From contig DASYYH010000020.1 in NCBI GenBank assembly GCA_035934015.1, positions 124,001 to 188,000 of the forward strand: a DNA stretch of 64,000 bases, given 5' to 3'. The DNA comes from Candidatus Acidiferrales bacterium. GTDB taxonomy: Bacteria; Acidobacteriota; Terriglobia; Acidiferrales; UBA7541. A program made the position numbers and the translations under genes. The notes below the pieces were generated by a model. It was not told the origin of the DNA, made no database searches, and saw only the letters and a list, made by a program, of their open reading frames with translations. Positions within the stretch are counted from its first letter, which is position 1. Every line of letters starts with the position of its first letter. Below, piece after piece: positions 54,404 through 63,851 of the stretch.

Positions 54404-56827
54404 ATGCTTGACATACGAAAAAGAACCTTAATTTTGGCGCTGGGACTGGCCGCTGTTGTGATTCCACTCGTTTCCTGCGGAGATATCATCAATCTGCCGA
54501 TCCCGGCAATCTCGACTATTTCTCCCACGTCGGTCCCTGCTGCCGGAACGCAATTTACTCTGATCGTCAACGGTTCCGGATTTGCGCCCAGCTCGCTAAT
54601 CTTGTTGAACGGAGCGCCACAGGTCACAATTTTCGATAAGTTTGGACAGAACGAGTTGAGCGCGGCCATCAACCCGGTAAATCCCCTCCAAGCGCAGTTC
54701 AACACGCCCGGCACGATTGACGTCACCGTATTCTCTCCGCAGCCCGGCGGAGGAACTTCAAACATCGTTTATCTGACGGTGACAACAACGGCTCCGCCAA
54801 TACCGATCATCACTTCCATTATTCCGAACAGCGTGCTTGCCGGAGGCAGTGGACCGACGATCACAGTTATAGGTTCCAATTTCGTCTATACCTCGGTTGT
54901 CACCGTGAATGGCAACAACCGCCAGATGAATGGCTCGTCGAGCGGCGATTACGTAAATGGCACCGAAGTTCGCGCCTCGCTGAATTCCACCGATCTTGCA
55001 ACGGCGGGCCCGTTGCAGGTCGCCGTTGTGAACCCGCCGGCGGTCGGATTGAATCCGCCGGGCGGAGGAACATCGAACGTACTTGTGCTTAACGTGGTGA
55101 ATCCCGTCCCCATCATTACCTCGGTCTCCCCTTCTGTCTATGTCGCCGGCGTGATCACGGGTTCGCTGGGAGTCCAGGGAAGCGGATTCGATGGGGCAAG
55201 CCAGGTCCTCATCAACGGAAGCGGCAGGCCGACTACTTTCATCGGCTCGCAACTGGTGGCGGCTCTCTCCAGCGGAGACTTGGCGGCAGCCGGAACGTAC
55301 ACCGTGCAAGTTGTGAATCCAACTCCGGGCGGAGGCGCTTCAGGGACTCTTCCTTTCTCCGTGATTCCGTCGTCAACCGGCCTTGGCCTGCCGGAATTGG
55401 TGGATGTGGCGACAGATGGCGTGCAAGCGAACGACGGTGCCACGGCTCCGCCGAATTCCGGTCCGGCCATGGATCCGAGCGGGCGATTCGTAATTTTCGT
55501 TTCCTCTTCGACGAATCTTCTCCAAACCACCCTGATTAATCCGCCGCCGAATCCGCTGACAAACAGCGAGCCGAATATCTTTCTGCGTGATACTTGCCTC
55601 GGCCAAGCGACCGGGTGCGTGCCCCGGACCATCCTTGTGAACGTCGGGCCGGGCGGTTCGATCGCCAATGGAAACAACACTCAGCCGGTATTGGCAAACG
55701 GCCCCAGTTCCGAACCGGCGGTGGATCTGAACGGAACGGAGGTTACGTATACCTCGCTGGCCACGGACCTCGTTTCCGGAATTAACTTCGATGGCGTCAC
55801 CCCGCAGGTTTTCGTGGCCAATCCGTGCGCAGGCGTCGGATCCAGTTCCGCTTGCACGCAAACCACGGGGCTCATTTCCGTTGCCACAGACGGTGTGACT
55901 CCGGGTAACAGCGGCTCCGGCGGACCTTCCATCAGCTCGGAAGGCCGCTTCATCGCCTTCGCTTCCACGGCAACGAACCTCGTCTCGAGCGCGACGACCG
56001 GCGCACAGGAAATTTTCCTGCGCGACACTTGCTTGGGAGTCTCGGTGACGGCCTGCAAGCCGACGACGTATCTGGTCTCCACGCCTGACGGCACAACTCC
56101 TGCTGCCGGCGCGAGTTCTCAGCCTGCAGTCGTCTCCACGAAGACGGGCCAATTTGTCGTATTCACGTCCGCGGCAACGAATCTTGGCGGAGGTTCCGGC
56201 GGCGCACAGGAAGTCTATCGCACCGGATTCTGCATCGGCATTTCGAAAGGCTGCACGTCGAGCGCCGCAACCCTGATTTCGACTCCGGATGGTACAACCT
56301 TCGCGGACGGTGCAAGCGGCGAGCCGGCGATGACCTCTGACGGCCGGTTCGTTGCCTTTGCTTCCACGGCGACGGATCTCGGTACATCCTCGAATGGCAC
56401 CCAGGAAATTTATCTGCGCGATACGTGCCAGGGCGTGGCAACGGGCTGCAAGCCGGCGACTTCGTTGATCTCCGTCGCCACGGATGGAGTTTCACCCGCA
56501 AATGCGTTGAGCGAATCCCCGAGCCTGGGCAGCACAGGACAGTTTGTCGCCTATGCTTCGCTGGCGACGAATCTTACCGCTACGCCCACAAATGGCTTCG
56601 AGAACATCTACGTTCGCAACACCTGCATTCAAGGGCTCAATGGCTGCGCGCCAAGCACTGCAATTTCGAGTGTATCCGCAATTCATGCCGCGGGAAACGG
56701 CGCGTCGCTGGCTCCGGTGATCAACGGGCCGGGACATGTTGTCGTGTTCTACTCCGCGGCCAGCAACCTCGTACTCAATGACCTGAACGCCTATCCCGAC
56801 ATTTTCCTCGGGATCACCACCTTCTAG
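54404..56827 (+). CDS. Exported lipoprotein with IPT/TIG domains and PD40-like repeats
   Basis: About 807 residues. The N-terminus has a lipoprotein signal (hydrophobic residues about 8-22, then LVSC lipobox). Three IPT/TIG immunoglobulin-like domains follow (starting near ISTISPTSVPAAGTQF, IITSIIPNSVLAGGSGP and IITSVSPSVYVAGV). The C-terminal half has six propeller-like repeats of about 67 residues, each with SxxGRFVAFASxATNL and a paired-Cys segment such as RDTCLGVSVTACKP. It is probably anchored on the membrane and surface-exposed. The start is uncertain: AAGGA lies directly next to the ATG at 54404, and the frame is open further upstream. Confidence 0.75.
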   Translation: MLDIRKRTLILALGLAAVVIPLVSCGDIINLPIPAISTISPTSVPAAGTQFTLIVNGSGFAPSSLILLNGAPQVTIFDKFGQNELSAAINPVNPLQAQFNTPGTIDVTVFSPQPGGGTSNIVYLTVTTTAPPIPIITSIIPNSVLAGGSGPTITVIGSNFVYTSVVTVNGNNRQMNGSSSGDYVNGTEVRASLNSTDLATAGPLQVAVVNPPAVGLNPPGGGTSNVLVLNVVNPVPIITSVSPSVYVAGVITGSLGVQGSGFDGASQVLINGSGRPTTFIGSQLVAALSSGDLAAAGTYTVQVVNPTPGGGASGTLPFSVIPSSTGLGLPELVDVATDGVQANDGATAPPNSGPAMDPSGRFVIFVSSSTNLLQTTLINPPPNPLTNSEPNIFLRDTCLGQATGCVPRTILVNVGPGGSIANGNNTQPVLANGPSSEPAVDLNGTEVTYTSLATDLVSGINFDGVTPQVFVANPCAGVGSSSACTQTTGLISVATDGVTPGNSGSGGPSISSEGRFIAFASTATNLVSSATTGAQEIFLRDTCLGVSVTACKPTTYLVSTPDGTTPAAGASSQPAVVSTKTGQFVVFTSAATNLGGGSGGAQEVYRTGFCIGISKGCTSSAATLISTPDGTTFADGASGEPAMTSDGRFVAFASTATDLGTSSNGTQEIYLRDTCQGVATGCKPATSLISVATDGVSPANALSESPSLGSTGQFVAYASLATNLTATPTNGFENIYVRNTCIQGLNGCAPSTAISSVSAIHAAGNGASLAPVINGPGHVVVFYSAASNLVLNDLNAYPDIFLGITTF

Positions 56828-57230
56828 ATTACCTGCCGAAATGAAGCTGCCTCATCGGAATGGAAATGTCGCGCCTCTGCGCGGCAAGCCCCGCTCGCAG
56901 GGCAATCTCATTGGCGCGTTTTTTGCGAAGCGTTCCAGGAGGAGTTAAAGAGCTCCGCTGCCGGTGGGGGTTAATGCTGGGGGAACACCGGCAGCGGGCT
57001 TGATTCGGGTTGGAAGCGGCCCCGGCTCCTTTAGGAGCCGTCGTCCCCGCAGCACGTCCCCCAACCCGCTATGCCATGCTAGAGAGGGCTCGCAACCGTA
57101 ACAATAATGCGGAGGGTCTAATGGGATAGTACTTTCCCGCCGGTACTTTTATTGAAAATAAAGAACTTAGGAGACATATCTCGCGTGAAAGGTACTGTCC
57201 AGCCCGTCTGCAGGGCAATAGCCACCCCGC
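56828..57230. other. Gap with tandem strong hairpins
   Basis: A 403-bp gap without a gene. It contains a 12-bp perfect inverted repeat CCGCTGCCGGTG/CACCGGCAGCGG (56955-56997) and a second compound hairpin: CGGGTTGG/CCAACCCG (57006-57013, 57061-57068) enclosing CGGCTCC-TTTA-GGAGCCG (57023-57040). It may contain terminators or an unannotated structured RNA. Confidence 0.5.
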
Positions 57231-57575
57231 CTATTTCGATGGCGGAATGCGACGCAGGCGCAGATTCACTTCCGTCGTCTGTCCCCACCTGACGATTACA
57301 TTGTGCTTCCACGGCGAGGCCGATTCGCCTCGAGAAGCGCGAATGTCGTAATACCCTTGAACGAGGAATTTCACGGCGTATTGCCCTTTTGCATCCGTAT
57401 GTGTCGCTGCTGGATGCGAGCCGTCCGAGCGCTCAATCACCACATCCGCATTAGCGACTGGCCGGTCATTGGCACCGAGCACCACGCCAGCAATCCTGCC
57501 GGTGGACGGGCGCGCAGCGGCACTGGCGATAGCGAAAAGCGAAATTGCGAGAGCCCAGGTGATTTTTCGTCGCAC
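57231..57575 (-). CDS. Small exported carboxypeptidase-regulatory-domain protein
   Basis: About 114 residues from the GTG at 57575, which has GGAGGTG 3-4 nt upstream; the frame also opens at a TTG at 57596. A signal peptide (about 5-22) precedes one CarboxypepD_reg-like beta-sandwich: GRIAGVVLGANDRPVANADV, then TDAKGQYAVKFLVQGYYDIRA. It resembles the N-terminal domain of the TonB-dependent receptor but stands alone. Binding partner unknown. Confidence 0.7.
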   Translation of the reverse strand: MRRKITWALAISLFAIASAAARPSTGRIAGVVLGANDRPVANADVVIERSDGSHPAATHTDAKGQYAVKFLVQGYYDIRASRGESASPWKHNVIVRWGQTTEVNLRLRRIPPSK

Positions 57576-57714
57576 GATGCACCTCCGCTTGCGCAATCAT
57601 AGCAATGCAAACGTAAGGCAAGTGCATCCGCGCCGAGCAAGTCGCGTGTTAGGCAACTGGCCTGACGGACGAGCCATGCCGAACACAGTACGCGCTTGCG
57701 CCATGCGTCTCCGG

Positions 57715-60700
57715 CTATTTTCCGCAGCCAGCGGACGCTTGGATCTGTGCCGCTGCAATCGGCGCCAGATTGTATTTTTGCAAGAGAGAATTCAGCGCGG
57801 GCAGATCGTGCGCATTCAAGTTACGCCACGCCTCGAAATCCTTGTCGAGGTATGTGCAAGCCACGTTCGTGGAGTCCTTCACGGTTTGCGGCGGTGCGCC
57901 ATCGCCCATATTCGCGGCGTAGACTTCCTGCGTCAGAATGCTATTGACCGTCCCGAATCCCGGCGCCATGCTGCCGCCGTTTTGTATGTCATCCAGCTTC
58001 TTTTCGAATGTCGTCGCCGCGTCGAGTGCGTCCTTGGCCTGCGCATTGGCCCTCAGGCCCTTCAGACGATCCTCCACGGCCGCATGTAACGCTTCCGCGC
58101 GGCCAAACGCGTCGTAGCTCGCCGACATTCCGTTCGCCATTCGCTGGATCAGATTGAACAGCGAAACATAATCGTATTGCGCGGCCGGAACGCGCGGGTC
58201 TTTCTCAACGTGCAGCGCCTGCCGGTACGTCTGGCCATTCACGGTTAGAGCGATCGAGTAATCGCCCGGAACGACAAGCGGCCCGAGCGGTTGATCGCGC
58301 GGCGTGACGCCGGGAATGGCATCCTGCGTGCCGTAAAATTCCACGTACTTTTGAAGTCCGCCATAAACTCCGTAGCTCAGCGCCTCCGGATGCGGATAGC
58401 GCAGATTCCACACGAAGCGATTCATGCCCGCGTCCTTCGGCAGCACCGTCGGCGGCGCGAACCAGTATTCCGGCACGGCGTCCGGCTTGTGGTCCGTGGA
58501 TTTTGGCGGCGCGCTCGTGTACTGACGAATTAGATTTCCCATCGAATCGTAAATCGCCATAGTGATGTCGCCCTGCGGCGCAGATTTCAAATAGTAGTCA
58601 AGGAAAGCGCCATCAGGCGGATTTTGCCCGGCCGGAACCTCTGGCGGCAGCGGCGTATCCTGATCGTTGTCCCAAATCGTGCGAATGGCCGTCTCCGGCC
58701 GATAAAAATAGGCATCCGCGCCGGCCACTTGCGCGCTGGCCTGGCGCAGCGGCGTCACGTCGTCGAGCACCCAGAGCGATCGCCCATAGGTCGCAATCGC
58801 CAAGTCATCGCCATGAACAATCAAATCGCGCACCGAGCACGTCGGCAGATTGAGCTGCAGCGATTGCCAGTGGTCGCCGTCGTCGAAAGAAACGTAGACG
58901 CCTGTCTCCGTTCCCGCATAGAGCAATCCTTTGCGTTCCGTATCCTCGCGGATGACGCGAGCAATCCCGCTTTGCGGAAACCCGTCATTGATCTCCTGCC
59001 ACGTCGCGCCGTAGTTGTGCGTGCGATAGAAGTGCGGCTTTAGGTCATTGAAATTGTCGGCCGCCGCGTAGGCGCTCGCGGCGTCGAAAGGCGACGCTTC
59101 CACGATGCTCACGAAACTCCGGTCGGTCAATTCCGGCGGCGAAACGTTCTGCCATGTGGCGCCGCCGTCGCGCGTCATTTGAATCAGCCCGTTCGTCGTG
59201 CCCGCCCACATTACGTTCGACGAAACCGGCGACGGCGCGAGCGCACTGATCACGCCATTTCGCGGACTCGGTCTGCGCCCCGTTCCGCCGGAAGATTTCA
59301 CTTCCGGCCGCGCGCCCAGATCCGGGCTGATTTCGCTCCAGGTCATTCCGCTGTCGCTCGTCTCGAGCACATACTGCGCGCTGTAATACAGCGTATTTGG
59401 GTCTTCGGGGGAAAACGCCAGCGGAGCGTTGGATGAGACGTGGTATTTCAGGCCGGCGACGAAGACGGTCATCGCCTGATTCGTTCTGCGGTCCAGCCGG
59501 ACAATCGTCCCCGGCGCGCCATCCGAATAGACGTAGTACGGGTGCACCGGATCTTCCACGATGTATCCGAATTCATAGCCATCCGGCGCAAAAACGTCGC
59601 GGTCGCGGATGCGTCCGAAATCGCTGCGGCTGGGAATCGCCACGCTGCCGCTATCCTGCTCCGACGCGTAAATGATGTACGGAAATTGATTGTCGGCCGA
59701 GACGTGATAGAGCTGGCCGGTAGGCTGGTTGTACCACGTCGTCCACGATTTGCCGCCATCCACGCTGATGATCGCGCCTTGATCGACGCCCAGGAACAGA
59801 CGCTTCGAATTTGCCGGATCGATCCACAACACGTGGTAGTCGTCGCCATCTGGCGCGCCTTTGAACGCTTCAAAAGTTTTCCCGCCATCCGTCGAGCGAT
59901 ACAGACAGGTTTGCACCACGTAAACCATGTCGGCATTCTTGGGGTCGACGAACACGCGGCTGAAATACCCACTGCCCACGACGCGCGGATCTTTCGTAAT
60001 TTGCTTCCAGTTCTCGCCCGCGTCATCGGAGCGATATAGCCCCTCGTCGACGATGGCGAATACCCGCCGCCCGTGATCCCCCGGTGCGACGGCAATTCCC
60101 GTGCGGCCCCATTTGTCCGAAGGCATTCCGTCTGCATCCAGCCGTTTCCACGTGGAACCCTCATCCGTCGATTTGTAAATCCACGCGTCGGGACCCTTCA
60201 GCGGCGCTCCCGCCGACGCGAAGAAAACGCGCGAAAACGGATGCCACAGCGCCGCGTAAACGACGCGCGGATTATTCGGGTCGAGCACCATGTCCGCGAT
60301 GCCTGTCATATCGTCCTGATACAGCACCTTCTTCCACGTTTTTCCGCCGTCCGTCGTCTTATACACGCCGCGATTTTCGCTCGCCGCGTTGTCGCCCATC
60401 GCGCCAACGAGCACGATGTCCGGATTCCGCGGATCGACGACCACCGAATTGATGAAGTGCGTGTCCTCCAGTCCAATGTGCGTCCACGTCGCGCCCGCGT
60501 CGGTGGATTTGTAAACTCCGTTTCCTGGAGTCTGCTCACCCGTTCCAACGTAAATAATATTTGTGTCCGACGGTGCCAGCGCCACTGCGCCGATGGAAGC
60601 CACGTGCTCGGCGTCAAAAATCGGCTTCCACACCACGCCTCCATCCGTCGTCTTCCAAACGCCGCCGCCCGGCGTCCCAAAATAATATGTGGATGGATCG

Positions 60701-60897
60701 CCCGGGATTCCGGCGACGGACGTGACGCGTCCGGCGCGATAAGGACCGATCAGTCGCCAGCGCATCGCGCTGTAGAGGCTCGCATCCACTTGCTGGGCCA
60801 CGGCGCGTTGCGAGGATGCGATGAAGGCGATCAAGAAGACCGACAGGCACACAATCATTGCGGCAGCCGAACACATCCAGCGAATAAAATTTCTCAC
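57715..60897 (-). CDS. Giant exported BNR/sortilin-type beta-propeller protein
   Basis: About 1,060 residues from the GTG at 60897 (GGAGG 10 nt upstream; a TTG at 60906 is also in frame). A signal peptide (about 10-33) precedes two propellers built from BNR/VPS10-like blades with repeated Ser/Lys-Thr-Asp-Gly-Gly-x-x-Trp motifs, for example GVWKTTDGGVVWKPIF, GVYKSTDAGATWTH and GVYKTTDGGKTWKKV. The last 300 residues are a different, partly helical domain. Related proteins are common in acidobacteria and Bacteroidota; some are called exo-sialidase-like, but no sialidase active site is apparent. Confidence 0.85.
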   Translation of the reverse strand: MRNFIRWMCSAAAMIVCLSVFLIAFIASSQRAVAQQVDASLYSAMRWRLIGPYRAGRVTSVAGIPGDPSTYYFGTPGGGVWKTTDGGVVWKPIFDAEHVASIGAVALAPSDTNIIYVGTGEQTPGNGVYKSTDAGATWTHIGLEDTHFINSVVVDPRNPDIVLVGAMGDNAASENRGVYKTTDGGKTWKKVLYQDDMTGIADMVLDPNNPRVVYAALWHPFSRVFFASAGAPLKGPDAWIYKSTDEGSTWKRLDADGMPSDKWGRTGIAVAPGDHGRRVFAIVDEGLYRSDDAGENWKQITKDPRVVGSGYFSRVFVDPKNADMVYVVQTCLYRSTDGGKTFEAFKGAPDGDDYHVLWIDPANSKRLFLGVDQGAIISVDGGKSWTTWYNQPTGQLYHVSADNQFPYIIYASEQDSGSVAIPSRSDFGRIRDRDVFAPDGYEFGYIVEDPVHPYYVYSDGAPGTIVRLDRRTNQAMTVFVAGLKYHVSSNAPLAFSPEDPNTLYYSAQYVLETSDSGMTWSEISPDLGARPEVKSSGGTGRRPSPRNGVISALAPSPVSSNVMWAGTTNGLIQMTRDGGATWQNVSPPELTDRSFVSIVEASPFDAASAYAAADNFNDLKPHFYRTHNYGATWQEINDGFPQSGIARVIREDTERKGLLYAGTETGVYVSFDDGDHWQSLQLNLPTCSVRDLIVHGDDLAIATYGRSLWVLDDVTPLRQASAQVAGADAYFYRPETAIRTIWDNDQDTPLPPEVPAGQNPPDGAFLDYYLKSAPQGDITMAIYDSMGNLIRQYTSAPPKSTDHKPDAVPEYWFAPPTVLPKDAGMNRFVWNLRYPHPEALSYGVYGGLQKYVEFYGTQDAIPGVTPRDQPLGPLVVPGDYSIALTVNGQTYRQALHVEKDPRVPAAQYDYVSLFNLIQRMANGMSASYDAFGRAEALHAAVEDRLKGLRANAQAKDALDAATTFEKKLDDIQNGGSMAPGFGTVNSILTQEVYAANMGDGAPPQTVKDSTNVACTYLDKDFEAWRNLNAHDLPALNSLLQKYNLAPIAAAQIQASAGCGK

Positions 60898-61082
60898 GTG
60901 GTTCAAGCCTCCCTCTGTGAAGCTCTCCGAATCAGAACGCGCAGTATATAACGCTCGCGTCCTGTTCAGCGAGGGATGCGTCCGATGATGCGTTTAGGGC
61001 TTGCGGATTTCGGGAGTGTGGTGCGTTTGCAGGCAGGGGATGATTCTCTGCTGTGCATCAGCGGGAAACTGCGCGCCGCAAA

Positions 61083-62213
61083 CTAACCACTGCGTCGGCT
61101 CCCAGCTTCTAACGCCCGGGCGCCGAGTAACTGTTTATGCTCCGCATCGGATCCATTTCGCCGCCGCAGATGTCCCTGCGCTGCCAGCAGTTCCGCGTTC
61201 AAAATCGCCGCGCCCGCCGCGCCGCGAATCATGTTATGCGAAAGCAAAGTGAACTTGAAATCAGCCAGTGGGCACGGCCGGAGTCTTCCGACAACAACCG
61301 CCATGCCATTTTCCGCGTTGCGATCCAGCCGCGGCTGCGGCCGGTCCGCTTCCTCGCGCAGAAGAATCGGATGCGCAGGCGCAAAGGGCAATTTCAGCCG
61401 CTGCGGCTCCGCCGTAAAACTCAGAAACGCCTCGCGGACTTCCTCAAGCGAAGCCTTTCGCCTCAGCCGCACGGAGACCGCTTCCGTGTGGCCGTCGATT
61501 ACCGGCACGCGATTGCAATGCGCGCTGACGCGAAATCCCGCCGGCACGAACCGCTGCGCTTCGAGCTTGCCGAGGATTTTCTGTGGCTCGGCTTCCATCT
61601 TTTCTTCCTCGCCGCTGATGTGAGGAATCACATTGTCGTGAATTGCGCCTGCGGCCACGCCGGAATGTCCCGCGCCGGAAATCGCCTGCATCGTCACGAC
61701 AAAGACTTCCTCCAGGCCAAATGCATCTTCCAGCGGCTTGAGCGCCAGCGCCAGTCCAATCGCCGAACAATTCGGATTTGTGGCGATGAAACCCGTCAAA
61801 TAATTTCGCGCTGCTTGCTGGTGCGGCAAAATCGCCGTGTGCTGCGGATTCACTTCGGGTATGAGCAGAGGCACATCGGCATCCATGCGATGATTCCGGC
61901 TGTTGCTGATCACCGGATAACCTGCACTAGCGAATTCTTCTTCCGCTTCTCCTGCCACTGAGGAATCCAGTCCGGAAAAAACAAAATCGCAATCCAGATT
62001 TGGACGCAAATCCTTCACTAAAAGACCGCCCGCCGCCTTCGGCAGCGGCGTATCCAGCCGCCATCCGGCTGCGTCCACATACGCCTTTCCGGCGGAGCGC
62101 TCCGACGCCGCCACTTCCGCGACCTCAAACCACGGATGATGCTCGAGCAGTTGGACGAATCGCTGTCCCACCGCGCCCGTCGCTCCTAGAATTCCCACCC
62201 GAAATTTTTCCAC
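61083..62213 (-). CDS. asd: Aspartate-semialdehyde dehydrogenase, archaeal/fungal type
   Basis: Makes aspartate-semialdehyde, the branch-point intermediate for lysine, threonine and methionine. The 376 residues have the NADP loop GILGATGAVGQRFVQLL, catalytic Cys in TNPNCSAIGL, and the His-containing SAHCNRVPVIDGHTE block. The sequence fits the archaeal/fungal (asd_EA) branch rather than the classical bacterial one. Start is a GTG at 62213 with CAGGAG 11 nt upstream. It is divergent from thrC-thrB, which use its product downstream. Confidence 0.92.
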   Translation of the reverse strand: MEKFRVGILGATGAVGQRFVQLLEHHPWFEVAEVAASERSAGKAYVDAAGWRLDTPLPKAAGGLLVKDLRPNLDCDFVFSGLDSSVAGEAEEEFASAGYPVISNSRNHRMDADVPLLIPEVNPQHTAILPHQQAARNYLTGFIATNPNCSAIGLALALKPLEDAFGLEEVFVVTMQAISGAGHSGVAAGAIHDNVIPHISGEEEKMEAEPQKILGKLEAQRFVPAGFRVSAHCNRVPVIDGHTEAVSVRLRRKASLEEVREAFLSFTAEPQRLKLPFAPAHPILLREEADRPQPRLDRNAENGMAVVVGRLRPCPLADFKFTLLSHNMIRGAAGAAILNAELLAAQGHLRRRNGSDAEHKQLLGARALEAGSRRSG

Positions 62214-62345
62214 TGTCGTCTAAACTCCTGAATCTTCCGCAGCGCGCTTCAGCCGCATTTCCTGCTGCATCAACCGCTGATTTCGGCTGTTCGCAGCGTG
62301 CGCCTTGAGAAGCATCTCCACTTAGATTATCATTACAGGCCTTCG

Positions 62346-62370
62346 GACTCAGGTCCTTCCGATCTGAGTC
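62346..62370 (+). other. Upstream hairpin competing with the riboswitch P1 5' strand
   Basis: GACTCAG (62346-62352) and CTGAGTC (62364-62370) form a 7-bp hairpin. Its 3' arm overlaps the 5' strand of the SAM-riboswitch P1 stem (62367-62375), so the two helices are mutually exclusive. Confidence 0.5.
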
Positions 62371-62479
62371 TCATGAAGAGTGGCCGAGGGATCAGGCCCG
62401 AGGACGCCACGGCAACCGAGTCAGGACTTCCAGAACCGCGGTGCCAATTCCTGCCCCGAGTCGCGGGGGACATGAGACT
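62367..62479 (+). ncRNA. SAM-I riboswitch (S-box)
   Basis: The S-adenosylmethionine aptamer core is clear. P1 is AGTCTCATG (62367-62375) with CATGAGACT (62471-62479). It encloses GAAGAGTGG, CCGAGGGA, CAGGCCCGAGGAC, CACGGCAACC and later GGTGCCAATTCCTGCC. These match the conserved S-box blocks in order. Downstream, GAGA/CGCA of the P1 3' side can pair with TGCGTCTC (62497-62504), an alternative to P1. A CCTC/GAGG pair (62562-62565 with 62578-62581) can cover the thrC Shine-Dalgarno. It lies about 110 nt before thrC on the same strand. Confidence 0.93.
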
Positions 62480-62589
62480 TACGCAGCAGTGCAGTTTGCG
62501 TCTCTTCCCATACTCGACCGTTGAGTTCTTTTTGCGCTCAAACGCTCGAATCCGCAATTCACCTCTCGGCGTGATTTGAGGAAGATGAA

Positions 62590-63849
62590 ATGGCTCCTTT
62601 GTTTCAGTTGCGCTGCCGCCAATGCGGCCGCTTGCTCGGCAATGGTCCGCTCGTTCTCTGCGAGGATTGCTTCTCGCCCGTCGAAGTCAGCTACGATTTG
62701 AGCGCCATCCGCGAAATCCTGACGCGCGAAGAAATCGCCGCGCGCCCCTCCAATATCTGGCGTTACGCGGAGCTGCTGCCCATCGAGCCGCAAAATCGCT
62801 CCAGCCTGCCCGTCGGCTTCACGCCACTCGTCGAAGCGCCGCGCCTCGGCGCACGTATCGGCTCGCGCAATCTCTACTTGAAAAACGACGCCGCGTGTTT
62901 CCCCACGCTTTCGTTCAAGGATCGCGTCGTGGCCATGGCCCTCGCGCAGGCCAAAGCTTTCGGCTTCAAAGTCGTGGGCTGCTCCTCGACGGGCAATCTT
63001 GCCAACGCCGTCGCCGCACAGGCCGTGCGCAATGGGCTCGAAGCGTGGATTTTTATTCCCTCCGATCTCGAAGCCGCTAAAGTCCTCGGCACGGAAGTCT
63101 TCGGCGCGCGCGTCGTGCGCATCGGCGGCAATTACGATCAGGTGAATCGCCTCTGCGCGCAGATCGCCGAGCGCTATCACTGGGGTTTCGTCAACGTGAA
63201 CCTGCGCCCTTATTACTCCGAAGGCTCGAAGACCGTCGGCTTCGAGATTGCCGAGCAGCTGGGCTGGCGTCTGCCAGACAACGTCATCGTGCCCATGGCC
63301 GGCGGCTCGCTCATCACGAAAATCGCCAAGGCCTTCCACGAACTCGTCGAGCTCGGCTTCGTCGAGCCGAAGCCCGTAAAAATTTTCGGCGCTCAGCCGG
63401 CAGGTTGCTCGCCAATTTCCACGGCGGTGAAGAATCAGTCCGAGGAAATCGATCCGCAGCGCCCCAAGACCATTTGCCGCTCCCTCGCCATCGGCAATCC
63501 TGCGGACGGCGAGAACGCGGTGAAGACAATTCGTTCCAGCGGCGGATGGGCCGAAGACGCCAGCGACGCCGAACTCGTCGCGGGAATTCGCCTTCTCGCT
63601 GAAAACGAAGGCATTTTCGCAGAGACCGCCGGTGGCGTGACCGTCGCGTGCGCGAAGAAGCTGATCGCTCAAGGCCGCATCGCCGCCGGTGAAACAACTG
63701 TTCTTTGCATCACCGGCAACGGCCTGAAAACCACCGACGCGCTCTCCGGCGAGTTCACCGCCGCGCCGGCCATCGAGCCCAAATTGGCCGCCTTCGAATC
63801 CTATCTCGCCGAACTCGGCGCGCCCGCGGCTGTCGCGGCAGGAGATTGA
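62590..63849 (+). CDS. thrC: Threonine synthase
   Basis: Converts O-phosphohomoserine to threonine with PLP. The 419 residues start with a zinc ribbon (CRQCGRLL and CEDCF), then FTPLVEAPRLG, the PLP-Lys motif LSFKDRVVA, CSSTGNLANA and the phosphate-binding GGSLITKIA. The C-terminal FAETAGGVTVA block is typical of the plant/archaeal-type branch. A GAGGAAG ribosome site precedes the ATG. It is directly downstream of a SAM-I riboswitch, and thrB follows 3 bp after it. Confidence 0.93.
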   Translation: MAPLFQLRCRQCGRLLGNGPLVLCEDCFSPVEVSYDLSAIREILTREEIAARPSNIWRYAELLPIEPQNRSSLPVGFTPLVEAPRLGARIGSRNLYLKNDAACFPTLSFKDRVVAMALAQAKAFGFKVVGCSSTGNLANAVAAQAVRNGLEAWIFIPSDLEAAKVLGTEVFGARVVRIGGNYDQVNRLCAQIAERYHWGFVNVNLRPYYSEGSKTVGFEIAEQLGWRLPDNVIVPMAGGSLITKIAKAFHELVELGFVEPKPVKIFGAQPAGCSPISTAVKNQSEEIDPQRPKTICRSLAIGNPADGENAVKTIRSSGGWAEDASDAELVAGIRLLAENEGIFAETAGGVTVACAKKLIAQGRIAAGETTVLCITGNGLKTTDALSGEFTAAPAIEPKLAAFESYLAELGAPAAVAAGD

Positions 63850-63851
63850 AC

